Positions 59,877 to 64,000 of a stretch of 64,000 bases of DNA are shown one piece after another; within the stretch, counting starts at the first letter, position 1, and each line of letters begins with the position of its first letter. The position numbers and the translations under genes were made by a program. The DNA is from Sporomusa silvacetica DSM 10669 (GTDB lineage Bacteria > Bacillota > Negativicutes > Sporomusales > Sporomusaceae), in the NCBI RefSeq assembly GCF_002257705.1, contig NZ_LSLK01000081.1, positions 1 through 64,000 on the forward strand, read 5' to 3'. The notes beneath the pieces were generated by a model. The model was not told where the DNA came from, did no database searches, and saw only the letters and a list, made by a program, of their open reading frames with translations.

Positions 59877-62842
59877 CAAACGCTCTCCTCTCCGCTCCAA
59901 TTTGTGATTTCAATAAGACAGGAATTAGCTGCCATACCATGAGATTTTTTTATCATCATCCGACTGGGAGTGAGAAGGTTAACACAGCCGCCAAGATCCG
60001 GTGATTTGCCAGGTTCACCTACCGGTTTATAGACAGCAGAAGATTCATAGGAGTGTACGGTTCCCGGAGGAATACGTTCAGTCAATTGGGCTGCGCATAT
60101 AACTGCCCCCCGGTCATTAAATGCCTTGACCAAATTGTTTTCCTTAATGCCACGGGCAGCGGCATCTTGCGGATTAATCCTAATGATCCAATAATAGTGT
60201 CCATTAATTAATATTCGATGATCCTTTATATCATTAATAATGCTATCCTTCCCGTCACTTTGCGTATGGAAAGTAAACTTCGGATGAGGTGAAACAAGCT
60301 GCAGCGGATACTTAGCAAATAATTCAGTTGCATGTGGACCTTCCCAGGCCGGATTGTACTTCATAATGGGTGGCCGTTCTGGATCGTTGGGATCATAACG
60401 CTTTAGACTTGAGGATTCGAATTCTAACTTGCCGGACTGGGTTTGCAATCCCATACGGTATTCTTCCGTATAGTCAGACGGTGCAGGAAAAGGTTCCGGG
60501 GTGTCCTTAGGACGGCCGTCCGCATACCAGCGGAATGAAACCGGATCACGTCGATCTTCAGGCAATGGCGGGATAACATAGTACCCTTTCTTGAGAAATT
60601 TTTTCCAGGGTATGTTGTGGGGTAAATCAGTTCCGTCAAACAACCGTTTACACCATTCCAGTTCAGTGGAGCCTTCGGAAAAGACAGAGCCCAATCCCAG
60701 ACGTTTCGATAACTCCAGGAAGATTTGGATATCAGATTTGGACTCACCCAGCGGTTCAATACATTTATGCTGCAAAACAGCAACCCGATGGTTAACCTGC
60801 GTAAAGGAATGGTGAATATAGCCGCCGCAGTTGGCAAATTCACTGATGTCCCAGCGTTCGAAATTAGTACAGGCCGGTAAAATTACATCAGCAAACTGAG
60901 CTTCTCCTTCAAACCAAATCGATTGATTAACAACAAACTCCAGCCTGTCTGAACGATACATATTTATATAACGGTTAGTGTCAACCATAGTGCCAATATG
61001 GGAACCGCCATATTTATAATACATTTTTACTGGCGAATACCCAGGAGTGGGATATTTAAGCGGAATAAATTGTCCTTCAATGGTAGTAGCATCCGCATTA
61101 TAAGCTTCGCAGTGGCCGTCCATAATGGCCTCAGGAATTTTAAGACGCGGCACCCCTTGTTTAACAGTATTCATGGTTACAATATTGGGCATCCGCTGGT
61201 ATAAGTTAAGAAAGTTGCCGGTACCAAAAATATCACCCGACATACCACCTTCGGCATAACCAGGGAAATAGAAACGGGTATCGACAGGAGTACCCTGCTG
61301 CATACTTCCCATATTAATCCCCGGTTTGCCTAAGCCTTGCATAGCCATGAGGCATACCATACCTCTAGCCCAATCAGTTCCCGTAGCCGTACGGCACGCA
61401 CCGCCAAAACCAGCAATACCGCCGGCAGCTAAATAGGTCTTTTTGCGTCCCCATTCCCGCGCAAGTGCTCTGACATCTTTTGCTGGAACACCGGTTTCTT
61501 GTTCTTGCCACTCCGGAGTCTTCTTACTACCATCTTCTTTACCTAAGATATAGTCCCGCCATTTTTCAAAACCAGTCGTACGCTTATCAATATAATCCTT
61601 ATCATAAAGGTTTTCGGTAATCCAAACATAAGCAATAGCTAAAACCATAGCGCTGTCAGTCCCAGGCTTGGGTGCCAGCCACTTACCGCCCAAAAGTCCG
61701 ACCGTATGATTGTAGTACGGATCAATATGAACAAGCGTAATACCTAATTCCTTTAGCCACTGGCGCCGTATTGTGCCTTCTGATGCTCCATATACACCGC
61801 TAGTAGATTCAGGGTCACTAGACCAGAAGACCATCATTTCGCAGTTCTGAAGGCAATCCTCCACAAGATTATAGAACTCCGAACCCCCATTCCGGGCACT
61901 TTGGCCCCAATGGTGTGTCGCTCCCCAGAACCACCCCTCCCAGCTATCCGGGTTATGCACTACAGGTGTCCAACCAATGGAGTTAAAAAACCGTAGTCTG
62001 GCACTAAGCCAGTATCCTAACGCTCCCCAGGTATGGTGTGAGCCACTGCCGTTCATAATTGCACCTGGACCATGTTCTCTTTTTACCCGTTTAATTTCAT
62101 TAGCAACAATCTCCAATGCTTCATTCCAGCTTATCCGCTCATACCCGGATATACCCCGGTTTTGGGGATTTCTTTCGCCATTCGGATCAAAGTCCACCCG
62201 TTTCATTGGATAAAGCAACCGATTCGGAGAATAAATCATTGATTTCCATGCCAAAGTATGGGGGCTAACGGTTGTTTTCTTGGGTGGTGAAAAGTCTTTA
62301 CCTCTGGCTTTGACTACCCACGGATCTGCATCCTCTTCGTCAAAATCGATAGGCGTAATCCGGATGATTTTGCCATCTTTTACATACACAAAAACCGGAC
62401 CGCCATTGGTGTTGCTCGTGTAGCGCTTGACACCTCCGCCCATATCTACGCCATAATCCGGCTTAAGACTCATTGTCATATTCAAGGTTTCAGCAAACCA
62501 TAGCGATAATTCGTCCGGTCCCCGCATATCAAGCTGAAAACTTTTGGCCGAACTGATAAATTCTAAGAATGTTTTTGTGGGGCTCATTATTCTTACTGCG
62601 GTTGCAGCATCTTCGAACGACATAACAATATCGGGATTGGAGTAGATACCAGATTTTGAAGAAACTTTACCATCTTTAAAAATAAAATATCTGCCCTGAG
62701 AGTTGTCTCGTAACTTAATTTGAGCAATCAGATTCTTTTCTTTGAGCCGCTCAGCAAAGGTGGCAGACCGCAAGGCAGTCATCTTCAGCACTTTTTCTAG
62801 GCCAAAAAGGATAACCGAAAATTGCGTACTTTCAAGCGCCAT
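59876..62842 (-). CDS. athL: pyrogallol-phloroglucinol transhydroxylase, large (Mo) subunit with an N-terminal SCP2-like extension
   Basis: A 988-residue DMSO-reductase-family enzyme. From memory of the P. acidigallici structure, the key residues are H144, Y152, D174, S175 (Mo ligand) and Y404. Here H269, Y277, D299, S300 and Y529 occur at a uniform offset of 125. Their contexts are [21 protein letters not shown] and YFPGYAEGG. The enzyme moves a hydroxyl group between tri-/tetrahydroxybenzenes, turning pyrogallol into phloroglucinol. The Pelobacter protein is ~875 residues; the extra 125 at the N-terminus ([31 protein letters not shown]) look like an SCP2/sterol-carrier fold. The ATG has AGGGAG 10 bases upstream. 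Confidence 0.9.
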   Translation of the reverse strand: MALESTQFSVILFGLEKVLKMTALRSATFAERLKEKNLIAQIKLRDNSQGRYFIFKDGKVSSKSGIYSNPDIVMSFEDAATAVRIMSPTKTFLEFISSAKSFQLDMRGPDELSLWFAETLNMTMSLKPDYGVDMGGGVKRYTSNTNGGPVFVYVKDGKIIRITPIDFDEEDADPWVVKARGKDFSPPKKTTVSPHTLAWKSMIYSPNRLLYPMKRVDFDPNGERNPQNRGISGYERISWNEALEIVANEIKRVKREHGPGAIMNGSGSHHTWGALGYWLSARLRFFNSIGWTPVVHNPDSWEGWFWGATHHWGQSARNGGSEFYNLVEDCLQNCEMMVFWSSDPESTSGVYGASEGTIRRQWLKELGITLVHIDPYYNHTVGLLGGKWLAPKPGTDSAMVLAIAYVWITENLYDKDYIDKRTTGFEKWRDYILGKEDGSKKTPEWQEQETGVPAKDVRALAREWGRKKTYLAAGGIAGFGGACRTATGTDWARGMVCLMAMQGLGKPGINMGSMQQGTPVDTRFYFPGYAEGGMSGDIFGTGNFLNLYQRMPNIVTMNTVKQGVPRLKIPEAIMDGHCEAYNADATTIEGQFIPLKYPTPGYSPVKMYYKYGGSHIGTMVDTNRYINMYRSDRLEFVVNQSIWFEGEAQFADVILPACTNFERWDISEFANCGGYIHHSFTQVNHRVAVLQHKCIEPLGESKSDIQIFLELSKRLGLGSVFSEGSTELEWCKRLFDGTDLPHNIPWKKFLKKGYYVIPPLPEDRRDPVSFRWYADGRPKDTPEPFPAPSDYTEEYRMGLQTQSGKLEFESSSLKRYDPNDPERPPIMKYNPAWEGPHATELFAKYPLQLVSPHPKFTFHTQSDGKDSIINDIKDHRILINGHYYWIIRINPQDAAARGIKENNLVKAFNDRGAVICAAQLTERIPPGTVHSYESSAVYKPVGEPGKSPDLGGCVNLLTPSRMMIKKSHGMAANSCLIEITNWSGEESV

Positions 62843-62956
62843 AATCTATTTTCTCCCTTCAGTGCAACTTCATATTACAACCCCATACTAATGCAATCTA
62901 CTTTAAATGGGAAATACTATCTATGTCTAAGCTTATGATAGAAAAGTATTACCGTT

Positions 62957-62968
62957 ATGCAATTGCAT
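62957..62968. promoter_or_regulatory. palindrome in the athL-lysR divergent region
   Basis: ATGCAATTGCAT, perfect over 12 bases, 115 bp upstream of the athL start. A possible LysR half-site or activator site. Confidence 0.4.
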
Positions 62969-63010
62969 TTTTTTGCGAAACCTTTCCACTCTCTCGTTAA
63001 TCGCTGTATA

Positions 63011-63032
63011 CTATTGTTATATATAGCAATAG
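63011..63032. promoter_or_regulatory. inverted repeat just upstream of lysR
   Basis: CTATTG-TTATATATAG-CAATAG is symmetric over 20 of 22 bases and ends 13 bp before the lysR ATG. It fits the T-N11-A type of LysR autoregulatory site and overlaps the likely -10 region. Confidence 0.5.
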
Positions 63033-63045
63033 CAACGGAGGTACC

Positions 63046-63948
63046 ATGGAAATCCAGTTATTACGCGAATTCACCTGTCTCGCAGAACATTTAAACTTTA
63101 GCACAGCTGCTAAGCAACTTTTTATCGCTCAGCCTGTCCTTAGTAGACACATTGCGGATTTAGAACATGCCCTCGGAGTGCAATTATTTGCGCGTAATAA
63201 ACAAACCGTCCGTCTAACACCGATCGGCGCTATAGTCCTTACCGAGGCTAAAGCCATTCTTGCTCACTATGAAGAAGGTATCCAAAAAATTCGCCTAGCA
63301 GTAGCCGGTTTTGCAGGTCAACTTAAAATTGGTTTTTTGGGAGCACCGACTAAGAACTTCTTTTCAGCACTTATCTCACGTTTTAGAAACACTTATCCTA
63401 ATGTCGATTTGCAGTTAAACCAGTTAAATTTGGGAGCACTTGCCACAACCCTAAAACATGGTGATATCGATATTGCCTTTACTCTTTCTTTTGATTTATT
63501 GAATATTCCCGGACTTTGCTGGAAGACTTTGTATCCTGATTCACTTGCTATTGTCCTACGACATGACCACCCAGCTGCCAATAATAACGACATTAAGCTG
63601 TCCACGCTTTCAAAGGAAAAATTTCTTCTTTTGGCCCAAGAAGAATCTCCCAGTCTTTATAATCAAATCACAACACTCTGCGCAGCGGATGGTTTTTTCC
63701 CTGATATTATAAAATTAACAACTTTCCCCGAAAATGCTTTGCTAATGGTTGAATCCGGTATTGGAGTTGCTATTTTGCCAAGACATATTAACGTTTATGC
63801 AAGTCAAGAGCTTCGGTTTCTGGATATCGCTGGTGACGACTTTAAGTTTGATGTGGTTGTGGCCTGGAATGAAGTGCATTCAAATCCTGCCGTTCCCTTA
63901 TTCCTGCAAGAGTTGGATAAGCTGTCAATTGACAACGACCTGCATTGA
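63046..63948 (+). CDS. LysR-family regulator divergent from the transhydroxylase operon
   Basis: A 300-residue protein: winged helix at ~1-60 with FSTAAKQLFIAQPVLSRHIADLE (recognition helix ~30-40), and a periplasmic-binding-like effector domain at ~90-290. CGGAGG precedes the ATG. It is the normal arrangement for a LysR protein that activates the divergent operon (athL-athS-MFS) when its aromatic ligand is present. The ligand is inferred. Confidence 0.88.
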   Translation: MEIQLLREFTCLAEHLNFSTAAKQLFIAQPVLSRHIADLEHALGVQLFARNKQTVRLTPIGAIVLTEAKAILAHYEEGIQKIRLAVAGFAGQLKIGFLGAPTKNFFSALISRFRNTYPNVDLQLNQLNLGALATTLKHGDIDIAFTLSFDLLNIPGLCWKTLYPDSLAIVLRHDHPAANNNDIKLSTLSKEKFLLLAQEESPSLYNQITTLCAADGFFPDIIKLTTFPENALLMVESGIGVAILPRHINVYASQELRFLDIAGDDFKFDVVVAWNEVHSNPAVPLFLQELDKLSIDNDLH

Positions 63949-64000
63949 GTTCATAGGCACATGCTCACCCTGCGCCATATCCATTCATAAAAAACCATTA

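Noticed and set aside
59876..62842. Generic DMSO or polysulfide reductase
   Set aside because: The five transhydroxylase residues at one constant offset and the Cna-B-like domain of the small subunit fit only the pyrogallol enzyme.

Overview
The window looks like chromosomal DNA of a diderm Firmicute (Negativicutes, probably a Sporomusa-like acetogen). Three things point there. An S-layer-homology porin of the OmpM type (7103-8452) implies an outer membrane on a Firmicutes-type background. An acetyl-CoA synthase gene, acsB (23557-25677), implies the Wood-Ljungdahl pathway. Sporomusa-like metabolism is also suggested by cytochrome c-based nitrate and nitrite reduction beside molybdenum enzymes for aromatic compounds. 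The genus is an inference; no rRNA gene is present.

Layout. (1) 1-6720, minus strand: a molybdenum-hydroxylase cluster with a NifX-like protein, a Mop-type aldehyde oxidoreductase, a three-part flavin/FeS/CCG fusion, a small zinc-ribbon protein, a C_GCAxxG_C_C protein and a cut-off XdhC maturation factor. (2) 7103-13287: porin, aryl-alcohol-type dehydrogenase, an aromatic-sensor/PucR regulator, an acetate transporter of the SatP family, and a decayed copy of the dehydrogenase that has kept its promoter. (3) 13429-19165: hybrid cluster protein Hcp1, the sulfite reductase asrABC and a Crp/Fnr regulator. (4) 19365-23432, plus strand: citrate synthase, aconitase and isocitrate dehydrogenase, the oxidative arm of the TCA cycle. 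(5) 23557-27606: a two-component system followed by acsB with its own promoter. (6) 27748-30815: a decayed TRAP-transporter locus and a DUF6765-like protein. (7) 31374-35711: a HelD-like RNA polymerase-associated helicase, a PocR-domain histidine kinase and an HD phosphohydrolase. (8) 35872-39405: a NapH-like ferredoxin, Hcp2 and a divergent Crp/Fnr (HcpR-like) regulator. (9) 39656-54187: a module for reducing nitrate to ammonium, with napGHCA, convergent napD, ccmABCEF, ahbD-like and nrfHA, next to a response regulator and a kinase with a haem-binding sensor domain. (10) 54575-57384: polysaccharide deacetylase, a small zinc-ribbon ORF and an ArnT-like glycosyltransferase. (11) 57781-63948: pyrogallol-phloroglucinol transhydroxylase (large and small subunits), an MFS transporter and a divergent LysR regulator.

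How it fits together. Nap makes nitrite in the periplasm and Nrf reduces it to ammonium. The Ccm proteins (with a Cys-type CcmE) and the AhbD-like radical SAM protein would supply haem c. The two Hcp proteins and Asr fit nitrosative-stress and sulfite handling. Two promoters, one before napG and one before napD, share a 23-24 bp element at exactly the same distance from the -10 box. This probably defines the regulon of the adjacent two-component system.

The most interesting non-gene signals are that nap promoter element, a ~91 bp two-hairpin repeat present three times, and the duplicated dehydrogenase promoter. The most interesting protein is a transhydroxylase large subunit that keeps all the catalytic residues at one uniform offset but carries an extra ~125-residue SCP2-like N-terminal domain.
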